A stretch of DNA of 64,000 bases. Origin: Pseudomonas sp. SID14000 (GTDB lineage Bacteria > Pseudomonadota > Gammaproteobacteria > Pseudomonadales > Pseudomonadaceae). Below, piece after piece: positions 8,559 to 18,056 of this stretch (positions within the stretch are counted from its first letter, which is position 1; each line of letters starts with the position of its first letter). A program made the position numbers and the translations under genes. Below the pieces are notes generated by a model. It did not search any database. It was given only the letters and a program-made list of their open reading frames with translations, and was not told where the DNA came from. The stretch spans positions 1-64,000 of the forward strand of contig NZ_NFZQ01000017.1 in NCBI RefSeq assembly GCF_002165135.1, read 5' to 3'.

Positions 8559-9131
8559 ATGCAATTGGACCGTGCCACTGGCTGGTTCCACGGAATCGGA
8601 ATCACCCACTGCCCCTCGCCGAATTTCAATTCCCGCCCCGAAGGCGAATCGATTTCCCTGCTGGTGATTCACAACATCAGCTTGCCCCCGGCCTGCTTCG
8701 GTACCGGCAAGGTCCAGCAATTCTTCCAGAACCGCCTGGATCCCGACGAACATCCGTACTTCGCCAGCATCAACCACCTGACCGTGTCGGCACACCTGTT
8801 CGTCGAGCGTGACGGTGCGGTGACCCAGTTCGTGTCACTGCTCGACCGCGCCTGGCACGCCGGTGTGTCGTGCTTCGACGGGCGTGAAGGCTGTAACGAT
8901 TTTTCCATCGGCATCGAGCTGGAAGGCACCGATGACCTGCCCTATACCGATGCCCAGTACGCGGTACTGGAGCAACTTACCCGGCATATCCGCGGTGCCT
9001 GGCCGGCCATCGTCCTGGACCGCATCAAGGGCCATAGCGATATTGCCCCGCAGCGCAAGACCGACCCCGGCCCGGCCTTCGACTGGCCGCGCTACCGCGA
9101 AGCACTGCAGCAAAACGAGGACAAGGCATGA
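8559..9131 (+). CDS. ampD: 1,6-anhydro-N-acetylmuramyl-L-alanine amidase AmpD
   Basis: A 190-residue cytoplasmic zinc amidase of the N-acetylmuramoyl-L-alanine amidase type 2 family. It removes the peptide from anhydro-muropeptides during wall recycling, which controls ampC-type beta-lactamase induction through AmpR. Zinc ligands are H38 (LLVIHN), H159 (KGHSDI) and D169 (KTDPGP); E120 in IGIELEG is the expected catalytic glutamate. The ATG at 8559 gives normal length; a longer reading frame upstream runs into the REP tail. ampE follows with a four-base overlap. Confidence 0.96.
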   Translation: MQLDRATGWFHGIGITHCPSPNFNSRPEGESISLLVIHNISLPPACFGTGKVQQFFQNRLDPDEHPYFASINHLTVSAHLFVERDGAVTQFVSLLDRAWHAGVSCFDGREGCNDFSIGIELEGTDDLPYTDAQYAVLEQLTRHIRGAWPAIVLDRIKGHSDIAPQRKTDPGPAFDWPRYREALQQNEDKA

Positions 9132-9958
9132 GTTTTCTGGTGTTGTTGCTGGCGCTGTGGGTCGAGAAGTTCTCGGCCTTGCGCCATCAGGTGCAGCGCG
9201 ATGGGTTCTTCCTTGGCGAACTGGTACGCCTGGAGCGCAGCGGCAAGGTGCACCCGTGGTGGACGCTGGCCATCCTGGTGTTGGCACCGGTAGCACTGCT
9301 GGTGTTGCTGCTGCATGTGCTGGACCCGGTGGCGTATGGCTTGCTGGCGCTGCCGGTGCACCTGCTGGTGCTGATCTACAGCCTGGGGCGCGGCGATGCC
9401 AAGGCATCGCTGGGGCCGTTCCGGGATGCCTGGCGGCGCGGTGATGACCAGGCCGCGCTGCACGTGGCCGAACGCGACCTGGGGCTGGTGGCCGATGAGC
9501 CGCACAGCCTGTTGGTACGGGTGCAGGGCAACCTGCTGTGGCAGGTGTACCAGGGCTTTTTCGCGGTGATCTTCTGGTACTTCGTGCTGGGCCCAGGCGC
9601 AGCGCTGGCCTACCGCCTGCTGGCGTTGTGTGGCGAGCATGGCAAGCAACCGACATTGAAGGCCCGTGCCGAGCAGCTGAGGCATATCATGGACTGGCTG
9701 CCGGTGCGGGTGTTGGCCTTGAGTTTTGCCCTTGTCGGCAATTTCCTCGCGGTCACCCGGGTAATGCTGCACGAGGTGCTCAACTGGCACATCAGCGCCG
9801 GCCACCTGGTGGCGCGGGTGGGGCGCATTGCCGATGACATTCCCGAGGAAGAAGACAGCCAGCGCGGGCTGGGGCGGCTGGACAGCCTGTGGGAACTGCT
9901 GCTGCGCTGTGCGGTGCTGTGGTATGCCGGGTTTGCGCTGTGGACGGTGCTTGTCTGA
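9128..9958 (+). CDS. ampE: AmpE, inner-membrane protein of the ampDE operon
   Basis: 276 residues with hydrophobic segments near residues 1-15, 48-68, 70-88, 140-160, 190-208 and at the C-terminus. It starts inside the ampD stop (ATGA overlap), so the two are translationally coupled. AmpE proteins are conserved partners of AmpD in beta-lactamase regulation with no established activity; the CobD/CbiB-like family assignment is known for homologues. The regulatory-protein motif DSLWELLLRCAVLWYAGFA near the end fits the family. A REP pair follows the stop. Confidence 0.9.
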   Translation: MSFLVLLLALWVEKFSALRHQVQRDGFFLGELVRLERSGKVHPWWTLAILVLAPVALLVLLLHVLDPVAYGLLALPVHLLVLIYSLGRGDAKASLGPFRDAWRRGDDQAALHVAERDLGLVADEPHSLLVRVQGNLLWQVYQGFFAVIFWYFVLGPGAALAYRLLALCGEHGKQPTLKARAEQLRHIMDWLPVRVLALSFALVGNFLAVTRVMLHEVLNWHISAGHLVARVGRIADDIPEEEDSQRGLGRLDSLWELLLRCAVLWYAGFALWTVLV

Positions 9959-9972
9959 AGCCAGGCGCATTC

Positions 9973-10096
9973 TTTTGTGGGAGCGGCCTTGTGTCGCGAA
10001 AGGGCCGCAAAGCGGCCCCAGCAATTCGTGCGGTGGGGTTGAAAGTCCGGGGCTGCTACGCAGCCTTTTCGCGACACAAGGCCGCTCCCACAAAAA
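9973..10096. repeat. REP pair (BIME)
   Basis: TTTTGTGGGAGCGGCCTTGT on the left and its mirrored copy ending GGCCGCTCCCACAAAA on the right. The element lies between the convergent ampE and TatD-family genes and could serve as their transcription barrier. Confidence 0.9.
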
Positions 10097-10114
10097 TCGC
10101 GGTCACCTTGAAAC

Positions 10115-10891
10115 TTACCAGCCAAACAACTCGCAAGCATTGCGGGTGCTGGCTTCAGCCAGCTCCGCGACATCCACACCCATCACCTGCGCCAGCGCCC
10201 CGGTAATCTCCGGCAGGTGTTCCGGGCTGTTCCTCACCCCGGGGAACATAACCGGCGCCATGTCCGGCGCATCGGTCTCCAGCACCACGCTGTCCAGCGG
10301 CAACCGCGTCAGGGTCTTGCGCAGCCGCAGCGCCTGCGGCCAGGTAGCCGCACCGCCAAGCCCAAGCCGGAATCCCAGCTTGATGTACTCGCGGGCCTCT
10401 TCATAGCTGCCGGCAAACGCATGTATCACCCCCGCCCGCGTCGGCTTGTAGCGCTTGAGCGTGGCGATCACCTGGGCATGGCTGCGGCGTACGTGCAGCA
10501 GGGCGGGCAGTTCGAAGTCGCAGGCCATCTGCAGTTGCGCTTCGAACAGCTCCTGCTGACGGGCCTTGTCCAGATCCTCGAGGTAATAGTCCAGGCCAAA
10601 CTCGCCCACGGCACACAGCCGTGGGTCGCTGTGCAGGCGCTCCAGCCAATCGCGCAGCTGCGCCAGGTGCTCCGGGCGATGCTGGTCGAGGTAGATCGGG
10701 TGCAGGCCGAGCGCTGCGAACAGGCGCTGATCGGCGCAAGCCAGGTCCCACACCCGCTGGAAATTCGCCTGGTACACCCCCAGCACCACCATCCGCTCCA
10801 CCCCGCGCGCCGCCGCGTTGGCCAGCAGGCGCGGGCGGTCGGCGTCGAAGTCGGGGAAGTCCAGGTGGGTGTGGGTATCGATCAGGCGCAT
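10115..10891 (-). CDS. TatD-family metal-dependent hydrolase (nuclease)
   Basis: 258 residues, a TIM-barrel metallo-hydrolase related to TatD/YcfH. Metal-binding features are HTHLD at residues 6-10, GEFGLDYY, the histidine in LLHVRRSH, HAFAGS, and the C-terminal aspartate in VVLETDAPD. Family members are 3'-exonucleases or DNases acting in repair, but the substrate here is not shown. Its start is separated from the fruR stop by only two bases and both are on the minus strand, so they are probably co-transcribed, as in other pseudomonads. Confidence 0.9.
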   Translation of the reverse strand: MRLIDTHTHLDFPDFDADRPRLLANAAARGVERMVVLGVYQANFQRVWDLACADQRLFAALGLHPIYLDQHRPEHLAQLRDWLERLHSDPRLCAVGEFGLDYYLEDLDKARQQELFEAQLQMACDFELPALLHVRRSHAQVIATLKRYKPTRAGVIHAFAGSYEEAREYIKLGFRLGLGGAATWPQALRLRKTLTRLPLDSVVLETDAPDMAPVMFPGVRNSPEHLPEITGALAQVMGVDVAELAEASTRNACELFGW

Positions 10892-10893
10892 GC

Positions 10894-11889
10894 TCAGGCT
10901 GCTGTAATGCGTTGCTTGAACGTTCGACCGACGGCGTGCACGCCAGGTTCGTAGCGTTTGTCCTCGATCGCGGCCAGTGCCAGCTCCAGGGCGGTGGCGG
11001 CAATCAGGCCATGCTGCTGGGCCATGGCATTCACCGGCAGTGGCAGGAAGTCGAGCAACTGGTTGTCGCCGAAGGTACCCAGCTGCAGCTGGCGCGAGTC
11101 GGCAGGGTGCGCCTGCAGGGTGTCGAACACCCCTTGCAGCAGCACGTAGGAGGTGGTCACCAGGGCATCCGGCAGGCCGCCGAGGTCATCGATCAGCTGC
11201 TGCATCAGGCGCTGGCCGCACTCACGGCTGAACGCTTCGCCCTGATAGCGACGAACTTCGCCGGCATAGCCCTGCAGGGCTTCGTCGAAGCCGCCGGCAC
11301 GTGCCTGGCTGACCGACAGCTCTGGGCGTGCGCCAATCAGCGCGATGCTGCGCGGGGCAGCGCTCAGCAGGCTGGCGGCCAGTTGGCGGCTGGCGTCGCG
11401 GTCGTCGCTAATCACCGAGCAGAAGTGTGCAGGGTCCAGGCGGCGGTCGATGGCAATCACCGGCAGGCCTTTGTCCTGCAGCTCGCGGTAGCTGTCATCT
11501 TCCGGCGGCAGGCAGCTGGCGACGAACAGCGCGTCACACCGGCGGGCGCGGAACAGCTGCTGCAACTGGCGCTCGCTATCGGGCTGGTCGTCGCTGCTGG
11601 CGATCAGCAACTGGTAGCCGCGGGCGCGGGCACCTTGTTCGAGCTGCTTGGCGATGCGGGCATAGCTGGGGTTCTCCAGATCCGGGAGAATGAAGCCCAG
11701 GGTGCGGGTATGCCGACTGCGCAGACCTGCGGCCTGCGGGTTGGGGGTGAAGCCGTGGGCTTCGACCACCGCGCGTACCCGCTCGACAGTGCTGTTGCTG
11801 ATGCGCTGCTGTTCGGCCTTGCCATTGATGACGTAGCTGGCAGTGGTCACGGACACACCGGCCAGACGGGCGATATCGCTGAGTTTCAC
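10894..11889 (-). CDS. fruR: Fructose repressor FruR/Cra (LacI family)
   Basis: 331 residues. The N-terminal LacI-type helix-turn-helix (LSDIARLAGVSVTTASYVING) is followed by a periplasmic-binding-protein-like effector domain (TLGFILPDLENPSYARIAKQ). In P. putida Cra represses fruBKA and responds to fructose-1-phosphate. I chose the GTG at 11887-11889, where the LSDIARLAG motif begins two codons later and AAGGAAAA lies upstream; a longer frame to 12117 would run through the shared promoter. It is divergent from fruB with a 284-base control region and followed closely by the TatD gene. Confidence 0.95.
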   Translation of the reverse strand: MKLSDIARLAGVSVTTASYVINGKAEQQRISNSTVERVRAVVEAHGFTPNPQAAGLRSRHTRTLGFILPDLENPSYARIAKQLEQGARARGYQLLIASSDDQPDSERQLQQLFRARRCDALFVASCLPPEDDSYRELQDKGLPVIAIDRRLDPAHFCSVISDDRDASRQLAASLLSAAPRSIALIGARPELSVSQARAGGFDEALQGYAGEVRRYQGEAFSRECGQRLMQQLIDDLGGLPDALVTTSYVLLQGVFDTLQAHPADSRQLQLGTFGDNQLLDFLPLPVNAMAQQHGLIAATALELALAAIEDKRYEPGVHAVGRTFKQRITAA

Positions 11890-12046
11890 CGAATTTTCCT
11901 TGTTATTACCGGGGCTGGCTGTGAGGCCTGACCGGGTAGTTTGACCCGGCGAGGGCGCCACGCGCAGACGACCATTGTCGCAATTGTCCGACAGGATGGG
12001 GCTTTTTCCTCGGCAGATTATCGAGTAACGTGGCCGCCTGGTCAGA

Positions 12047-12058
12047 TTAATCGTTTCA
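12047..12058 (+). promoter_or_regulatory. Cra operator in the fruB promoter region
   Basis: TTAATCGTTTCA matches the Cra half-palindrome known from enterics (TGAATCGTTTCA) at 11 of 12 positions and is very close to the P. putida operator I remember (TTAAACGTTTCA). It lies 116 bases before the fruB start, inside the fruR-fruB divergent region. Confidence 0.7.
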
Positions 12059-12173
12059 GCCGCCGAATTTTCTGCCTCGGCTGCCATCTGTGCAAGGCTG
12101 TTGAACTGGCCGTTCATGTGAATTTCACAACAATACTCCAGTACCCGACCGGGAACTGCAAAAGGAGAAGGTC

Positions 12174-15026
12174 ATGCTCGAGCTCGCCAAGGAGCAGATA
12201 GCCATGGGCCAGAAGGCCGCCGACAAGGCCGAGGCATTGCGCCTGCTGGCCGACCGGCTGGTCGCTGACGGCCTGGTCGCCGAGGGTTACCTGCAAGGGC
12301 TTCAGGCCCGTGAGGTACAAGGGTCCACCTTCCTTGGGCAGGGCATTGCCATCCCCCATGGCACGCCGCAGACTCGTGACCTGGTGTACGCCACCGGCGT
12401 GCGTCTGTTGCAGTTTCCCGAAGGCGTGGACTGGGGTGATGGCCAGATGGTCTACCTTGCCATCGGAATCGCCGCCCGTTCCGACGAGCACCTGCGCCTG
12501 CTGCAACTGTTGACTCGCGCCCTGGGCGAGACCGACCTGGCCGAAGCACTGCGCCGCGCAGGTTCCGCCGAGGCGTTGCTGAAACTGTTGCAGGGCGCGC
12601 CACAGGAACTGGCGCTGGATGCGCAGCTGGTCGGCCTGAACCTGCCGGCCGAAGACTTCGATGAACTGGCCTGGCGTGGCGCCCGCCTGTTGCAGCGTGC
12701 CGATTGTGTCGACAGTGGTTTTGCCGCCGTGCTGCAGCAGGCAGAACCGCTGCCGCTGGGCGAGGGTCTGTGGTGGCTGCACAGTGAGCGCCAGGTGCGC
12801 CAGCCGGGCCTGGCGTTCATCACCCCGCAACAGCCGCTGCGTTACCGCGACCAGCCGCTCAACGGCCTGTTCTGCCTGGCCAGCCTCGGTGCTGCCCACC
12901 AGGCGTTGCTCGAGCGCCTGTGCGAAGTGCTGATCGAAGGCCGCGGACAGACGCTTTACCAGGCCTCCAGCAGCCGTGCGGTACTGGAAGTGCTGGGTGG
13001 CGAGGTGCCGGCGGACTGGCCTAGCGTGCGCGTCGTGCTGGCCAATCCGCACGGTTTGCATGCCCGCCCGGCAAAGGTATTGGCGCAACTGGCCAAAAGT
13101 TTCGAGGGGGAAATCCGTGTACGCCTGGCCGATAGCGTGCAGCCGGGGGTGTCGGTAAAGAGCCTGAGCAAGTTGCTCAGCCTAGGCGCCCAACGTGGCC
13201 AGACGCTGGAACTGGTGGCTGAGCCAGGCATCGCCGCCGATGCCTTGCCGGTGTTGCTGGCCGCCATCGAACAAGGCCTGGGCGAAGAAGTGGAACCACT
13301 GCTGCAGAGCACGGCGGCCGTCGCAAGCGCAGCGGCCGAAGTGCTGCAAGCGCCCGAAGCCGGTAGCCGCATCCACGGCGTGGGTGCGGCGCCTGGTATT
13401 GCCAGTGGCCCGGCGCATGTGTGTGTCGAGCGTGAGTTTGACTACCCCCTGCGTGGCGAGTCGTGTGCCCTGGAGCGGCAGAAGCTGCGTGAAGCCGTGG
13501 CGACTGTGAATGGTGAGCTGCAGGCCTTGGCCCAGCGCAGCGACAAGGCCATTGGCGAAATCTTCGTCACCCATCAGGAAATGCTCGCCGACCCGGCCCT
13601 GACCGACGATGTCGAGCTACGCCTGGGCCAAGGCGAAAGCGCTGCGGCAGCGTGGATGGCGGTGATCGAGGCGGCGGCACGCCAGCAGGAGTCGCTGCAC
13701 GATGCCTTGCTCGCCGAACGTGCTGCCGACCTGCGTGACATCGGCCGCCGCGTGTTGGCGCAGTTGTGCGGCGTGCAGGACCAGGCTGAACCCGAGCAAC
13801 CCTACGTGCTGGTGATGACCGAAGTCGGCCCGTCTGATGTCGCCCGGCTGGACCCGAGCCGCGTTGCCGGTATCGTCACCGCCCAGGGCGGCGCCACCGC
13901 CCACAGCGCCATCGTCGCCCGTGCCCTGGGCATCCCGGCGGTGGTGGGCGCGGGGGCGTCGATACTGCTGTTGGACAGTGGCACGCCGTTGCTGCTCGAT
14001 GGCCAGCGTGGTGTGGTCAGCGTGGCGCCGGCGGCGGATGAACTGCAGCGGGCCCTGGCCGAGCGCGACCAGCGCGAACAACGCTTGCAGGCTGCCTGGG
14101 CCAACCGCTTCGAACCGGCGGTCACCCGCGATGGTCACGCCGTCGAGGTGTTCGCCAACATCGGCGAGAGCAACGGTATTGCCAAGGTGGTGGAGCAGGG
14201 CGCCGAAGGCGTGGGCCTGCTGCGCACCGAGCTGATTTTCATGGCCCACCCCCAGGCCCCGGACGTGGCTACCCAGGAAGCCGAGTACCGCCGCGTGCTC
14301 GATGGCCTCGATGGACGGCCGCTGGTGGTGCGCACCCTCGATGTCGGTGGCGACAAGCCGCTGCCGTACTGGCCGATCGCTGCCGAGGAAAACCCGTTCC
14401 TCGGCGTGCGTGGGGTACGTCTGACCCTGCAGCGCCCGCAGGTGATGGAAGACCAGTTGCGCGCCTTGCTGCGCGCTGCTGACCAACGCCCGCTGCGCAT
14501 CATGTTCCCGATGGTCGGCCAAGTGCACGAATGGCGCGAAGCGCGGGCCATGGTCGAGCGCCTGCGCGCCGAGATCCCGGTAGCCGACCTGCAACTGGGC
14601 ATCATGGTCGAAGTGCCCTCGGCAGCGCTGTTGGCACCACAGCTGGCGCGTGAAGTGGACTTCTTCAGCATCGGCACCAATGACCTGACCCAATACACCC
14701 TGGCCATCGACCGTGGCCACCCCAGCCTCTCGGCCCAGGCCGACGGCCTGCACCCGGCGGTGCTTAGCCTGATCGACATGACCGTACGCGCCGCCCACGC
14801 CCATGGCAAGTGGGTGGGCGTATGCGGCGAACTGGCGGCTGACCCGCAGGCGGTGGCTGTGCTACTGGGCCTGGATGTGGACGAACTCAGCGTCGCCGCG
14901 CGCAGCATTGCCGAAGTCAAGGCCCTGGTCCGCCAGGCCGATCACCAGACGGCCCGCGCCCTGGCGCGCGAGGCCCTGCAACAGGACAGCGCCGCAGCGG
15001 TTCGCGCGCTGGTGGAGCGTTACTGA
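12174..15026 (+). CDS. fruB: Fructose PTS multiphosphoryl transfer protein FruB (EIIA-HPr-EI fusion)
   Basis: 950 residues carrying three PTS modules in order. EIIA-Fru comes first with phospho-histidine H62 (AIPHGTPQ), then HPr with H296 (PHGLHARPA), then enzyme I with H577 (GGATAHSAIVARALGIPAV) and the C-terminal PEP-binding barrel (EVPSAALLAPQLA, FFSIGTNDLTQYT). It moves phosphate from PEP to FruA. AAGGAG lies upstream of the ATG. The fruK start follows the stop with no gap. Regulation by the Cra operator upstream is expected: it is induced when fructose-1-phosphate releases Cra. Confidence 0.97.
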   Translation: MLELAKEQIAMGQKAADKAEALRLLADRLVADGLVAEGYLQGLQAREVQGSTFLGQGIAIPHGTPQTRDLVYATGVRLLQFPEGVDWGDGQMVYLAIGIAARSDEHLRLLQLLTRALGETDLAEALRRAGSAEALLKLLQGAPQELALDAQLVGLNLPAEDFDELAWRGARLLQRADCVDSGFAAVLQQAEPLPLGEGLWWLHSERQVRQPGLAFITPQQPLRYRDQPLNGLFCLASLGAAHQALLERLCEVLIEGRGQTLYQASSSRAVLEVLGGEVPADWPSVRVVLANPHGLHARPAKVLAQLAKSFEGEIRVRLADSVQPGVSVKSLSKLLSLGAQRGQTLELVAEPGIAADALPVLLAAIEQGLGEEVEPLLQSTAAVASAAAEVLQAPEAGSRIHGVGAAPGIASGPAHVCVEREFDYPLRGESCALERQKLREAVATVNGELQALAQRSDKAIGEIFVTHQEMLADPALTDDVELRLGQGESAAAAWMAVIEAAARQQESLHDALLAERAADLRDIGRRVLAQLCGVQDQAEPEQPYVLVMTEVGPSDVARLDPSRVAGIVTAQGGATAHSAIVARALGIPAVVGAGASILLLDSGTPLLLDGQRGVVSVAPAADELQRALAERDQREQRLQAAWANRFEPAVTRDGHAVEVFANIGESNGIAKVVEQGAEGVGLLRTELIFMAHPQAPDVATQEAEYRRVLDGLDGRPLVVRTLDVGGDKPLPYWPIAAEENPFLGVRGVRLTLQRPQVMEDQLRALLRAADQRPLRIMFPMVGQVHEWREARAMVERLRAEIPVADLQLGIMVEVPSAALLAPQLAREVDFFSIGTNDLTQYTLAIDRGHPSLSAQADGLHPAVLSLIDMTVRAAHAHGKWVGVCGELAADPQAVAVLLGLDVDELSVAARSIAEVKALVRQADHQTARALAREALQQDSAAAVRALVERY

Positions 15027-15974
15027 ATGGCCAAGATCCTCACTCTCACCCTGAACCCGGCGCTGGATATCACCATCGGCCTGGATACCCTGCGCCCGGG
15101 GCAGGTCAACCGCAGCCAGGTGCAGCAGAGCCACGCCGCAGGCAAGGGACTGAACGTTGCCCAGGTACTGGCCGACCTGGGGCACAACGTCACTGTTGGC
15201 GGCTTCCTCGGGTGCGATAACCTGCAGCCGTTCGAGGCACTGATCGACTGGCGCGGCTTCGCCGACTGCTTTGTCCGCGTGCCGGGCGAAACCCGCAGCA
15301 ACATCAAACTGGTCGAGGCCGATGGTCGTGTCACCGACATCAACGGCCAAGGTCCGGAAGTCGACGAAGCGGCACGCAGTGCATTGCTGTGCCGTCTGGC
15401 GCAGATTGCCCCGGGCCATGATGCGGTAGTGGTGGCTGGTAGCCTGCCGCGTGGCGTCAGTGCCGACTGGTTCCGCCAGTTGCTCGAGCAGCTCAAGGCG
15501 CTAGGCCTCAAGGTGGTCCTGGACAGCAGCGGCGAAGCCCTGCGTGCGGGCCTGCAGAGCGCGCCCTGGCTGGTCAAACCCAATACCGAAGAGCTGGGCG
15601 AGGTGCTTGGCCTGGCTGTGGATAACCCGGCGCAGCAGCGCGCCGCTGCCGAGCGCCTGCTGGCCAGCGGCGTCGAACACGTGGTGGTGTCGGCGGGCGA
15701 ACAGGGCGTCAGCTGGTTTGCCCGCGACCTGGCCGTGCATGCTTGCCCGCCCAAGGTACAGGTCGCCAGCACGGTGGGCGCAGGTGATTCACTGGTGGCC
15801 GGCATGGTCCATGGGCTGCTGCAGGGCGAAGCTCCTGCGCAGACCTTGACCCGTGCCACCGCGATTGCCGCCCAGGCTGTTACTCAGGTTGGTTTCGGCA
15901 TCCGTGACCGTGAGCAACTGGCGCTTCTGGAAGCCGCCGTGCAACTGACAGAACAACAAGAGGGTTGCCGATGA
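15027..15974 (+). CDS. fruK: 1-Phosphofructokinase
   Basis: 315 residues, PfkB/ribokinase-fold sugar kinase turning fructose-1-phosphate into fructose-1,6-bisphosphate with ATP. Signature features are TLTLNPALD at the start, the substrate-binding GGKGLNVA-like AAGKGLNVA, and the catalytic C-terminal motif TVGAGDSLVAG with the general-base aspartate. It begins immediately after fruB's stop and ends within fruA's start (ATGA overlap), so all three are one operon. Consuming fructose-1-phosphate also resets Cra control. Confidence 0.97.
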   Translation: MAKILTLTLNPALDITIGLDTLRPGQVNRSQVQQSHAAGKGLNVAQVLADLGHNVTVGGFLGCDNLQPFEALIDWRGFADCFVRVPGETRSNIKLVEADGRVTDINGQGPEVDEAARSALLCRLAQIAPGHDAVVVAGSLPRGVSADWFRQLLEQLKALGLKVVLDSSGEALRAGLQSAPWLVKPNTEELGEVLGLAVDNPAQQRAAAERLLASGVEHVVVSAGEQGVSWFARDLAVHACPPKVQVASTVGAGDSLVAGMVHGLLQGEAPAQTLTRATAIAAQAVTQVGFGIRDREQLALLEAAVQLTEQQEGCR

Positions 15975-17710
15975 ACATTGCCATTGTCACTGCCTGTCCC
16001 AACGGCCAGGTGTCGAGCGTGCTGAGCGCGCGCTTGCTGTCCGCCGCTGCCCAGCGGCGGGGCTGGAGCACCAGCGTCGAGGTGCAGGATGCCGGCCACC
16101 CCGAGCGGCAACTGAGCGCCGCACAGATCGCGGAGGCCGACTGGGTGTTGGTGGTCAGCACCGGCCCGGTGGACCTGGCCCGTTTCGTCGGCAAGCGCGT
16201 GTATCAGAGCACGCCGTCCCAGGCTTTGGCCGACCGCGAGGGCTTCCTCGATGAAGCGGCGGCCAGCGCCCAACTGTTAGCCACAGTGCCAGGTAGCCCG
16301 GCCGAAGCTGGCAGCGCTGGTGCACGCATCGTCGCCGTCACTGCTTGCCCGACTGGCGTCGCGCATACATTCATGGCCGCGGAAGCCCTGCAGCAGGCCG
16401 CGCAGCAACTGGGATACCAGTTCACCGTCGAGACCCAGGGCTCGGTCGGTGCGCGCAACCCCTTGTCTGCCGAAGCCATCGCCGCCGCCGATGTAGTACT
16501 GCTGGCCGCTGACATCGAAGTGCCCACAGCGCGCTTCGCCGGCAAGCGCATCTACCGTTGTGGCACCGGTATCGCCCTCAAGCAAGCCCGTGCCACCCTG
16601 GACAAGGCCCTGGCCGAAGCCAAAGTTGAAAACAGCAGCGATGCCGCAGCGACGACCACCTCAGCCAAGGGCGAGAAGACCGGCGTATACAAGCACCTGC
16701 TCACCGGCGTCTCGTTCATGCTGCCCATGGTGGTGGCTGGCGGCCTGCTGATTGCCCTGTCGTTCGTATTTGGTATCGAGGCTTATAAAGAAGCGGGCAC
16801 CTTGCCGGCCGCGTTGATGCAGATCGGCGGCGAAGCTGCGTTCAAGCTGATGGTGCCGCTGCTGGCGGGCTATATCGCCTGGTCCATCGCCGACCGCCCG
16901 GGGCTGGCCCCGGGCATGATCGGCGGTCTGCTGGCCAGCACCCTGGGTGCCGGTTTCATCGGTGGTATCGTTGCCGGTTTCCTCGCCGGTTACAGTGCCA
17001 AGGCCATTGCCCGCTGGGCGCGCCTGCCCAGCAGCCTGGAAGCACTCAAGCCGATCCTGATCATTCCGCTGCTGGCCAGCCTGTTCACCGGCCTGGTGAT
17101 GATCTACGTGGTCGGCCAGCCAGTGGCGGCGATGCTGGAAGGCCTGACGCACTTTCTTGACAGCATGGGCACCACCAATGCCATCCTGCTGGGCCTGTTG
17201 CTGGGTGGCATGATGTGCGTCGACCTGGGTGGGCCGATCAACAAGGCCGCCTATGCCTTCTCGGTGGGGCTGCTGGCCTCGTCGAGCTATGCGCCGATGG
17301 CGGCAACCATGGCCGCCGGCATGGTGCCGCCGATCGGCCTGGGTATCGCCAGCTTCCTGGCCCGACGCAAGTTCGCCCAGAGTGAGCGCGAGGCTGGCAA
17401 GGCGGCCCTGGCGTTGGGCCTGTGTTTCATCTCTGAAGGGGCGATCCCGTTTGCCGCCAAGGACCCGCTGCGGGTGATCCCGGCCAGCGTGGCCGGTGGG
17501 GCACTGACCGGGGCTTTGTCGATGTACTTCGGTTGCAAGCTGATGGCGCCGCATGGTGGCCTGTTCGTGCTGCTGATCCCCAATGCGATCAATCATGCGC
17601 TGCTGTACTTGTTGGCGATCGTGGCGGGTAGCCTGCTGACGGCGGTGGTGTATGCGGTGATCAAGAAGAGCGAGCGGGTGGAGCTGGCGGTAGCGCCGGT
17701 GAAGGGCTAG
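15971..17710 (+). CDS. fruA: Fructose-specific PTS permease FruA (EIIB'-EIIB-EIIC)
   Basis: 579 residues. Two EIIB-like domains come first: VTACPNGQ with C9, probably the degenerate B' domain, and VTACPTGVAHTFMAAEAL with C126, the phosphorylated cysteine. The EIIC membrane domain follows from about residue 235 with eight to ten hydrophobic segments, including GGPINKAAYAFSVG and ISEGAIPFAAKDPLRVIP. It imports fructose as fructose-1-phosphate. The ATG at 15971 overlaps the fruK stop; a TTG six bases earlier is less likely. No T-rich hairpin follows, only a REP pair. Confidence 0.97.
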   Translation: MNIAIVTACPNGQVSSVLSARLLSAAAQRRGWSTSVEVQDAGHPERQLSAAQIAEADWVLVVSTGPVDLARFVGKRVYQSTPSQALADREGFLDEAAASAQLLATVPGSPAEAGSAGARIVAVTACPTGVAHTFMAAEALQQAAQQLGYQFTVETQGSVGARNPLSAEAIAAADVVLLAADIEVPTARFAGKRIYRCGTGIALKQARATLDKALAEAKVENSSDAAATTTSAKGEKTGVYKHLLTGVSFMLPMVVAGGLLIALSFVFGIEAYKEAGTLPAALMQIGGEAAFKLMVPLLAGYIAWSIADRPGLAPGMIGGLLASTLGAGFIGGIVAGFLAGYSAKAIARWARLPSSLEALKPILIIPLLASLFTGLVMIYVVGQPVAAMLEGLTHFLDSMGTTNAILLGLLLGGMMCVDLGGPINKAAYAFSVGLLASSSYAPMAATMAAGMVPPIGLGIASFLARRKFAQSEREAGKAALALGLCFISEGAIPFAAKDPLRVIPASVAGGALTGALSMYFGCKLMAPHGGLFVLLIPNAINHALLYLLAIVAGSLLTAVVYAVIKKSERVELAVAPVKG

Positions 17711-17730
17711 AGATTTCAGTTGGCCTCACT

Positions 17731-17825
17731 GGCCTCTTCGCGGGTGAACCCGCTCCCACAGGTACTGCACAGGCATCAGGTCCGGCGTTTCCCTGTGGGA
17801 GCGGGTTCACCCGCGAAGGGGCCGG
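17731..17825. repeat. REP pair (BIME)
   Basis: GGCCTCTTCGCGGGTGAACC and onward on the left is mirrored by a unit ending GGTTCACCCGCGAAGGGGCC on the right. It lies between the convergent fruA and DUF3820 genes. Confidence 0.9.
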
Positions 17826-17831
17826 AACAGG

Positions 17832-18056
17832 TCAACGCCCGTGCTTCTGCCGCAACGGCACCAGCAGATCACCCAGCCCGTTGTGGTCGATCTCATGCAT
17901 CAACGCCAGCAACCCACCCAGTTCCCCCGCCGGAAAACCTTTGCGCGCAAACCAGGCCAGATAATCCCCCGGCAGGTCGGCAATGATCCGTCCCTGGTAC
18001 TTGCCAAACGGCATGGTGCGGGTCACCAGCAGTTCGAGGGTTTCCGGCTTCATCAT
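17832..18056 (-). CDS. DUF3820 family small protein
   Basis: 74 residues from the ATG at 18054-18056 (a second ATG follows directly). It contains TMPFGKYQGRIIADLPGDYLAWF, the hallmark of the DUF3820 family, small cytoplasmic proteins related to the quorum-sensing-regulator-associated and exonuclease-associated PFGKYKG modules. The upstream in-frame extension to 18113 lacks that character. Function unknown. It stands alone after a REP pair. Confidence 0.8.
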   Translation of the reverse strand: MMKPETLELLVTRTMPFGKYQGRIIADLPGDYLAWFARKGFPAGELGGLLALMHEIDHNGLGDLLVPLRQKHGR

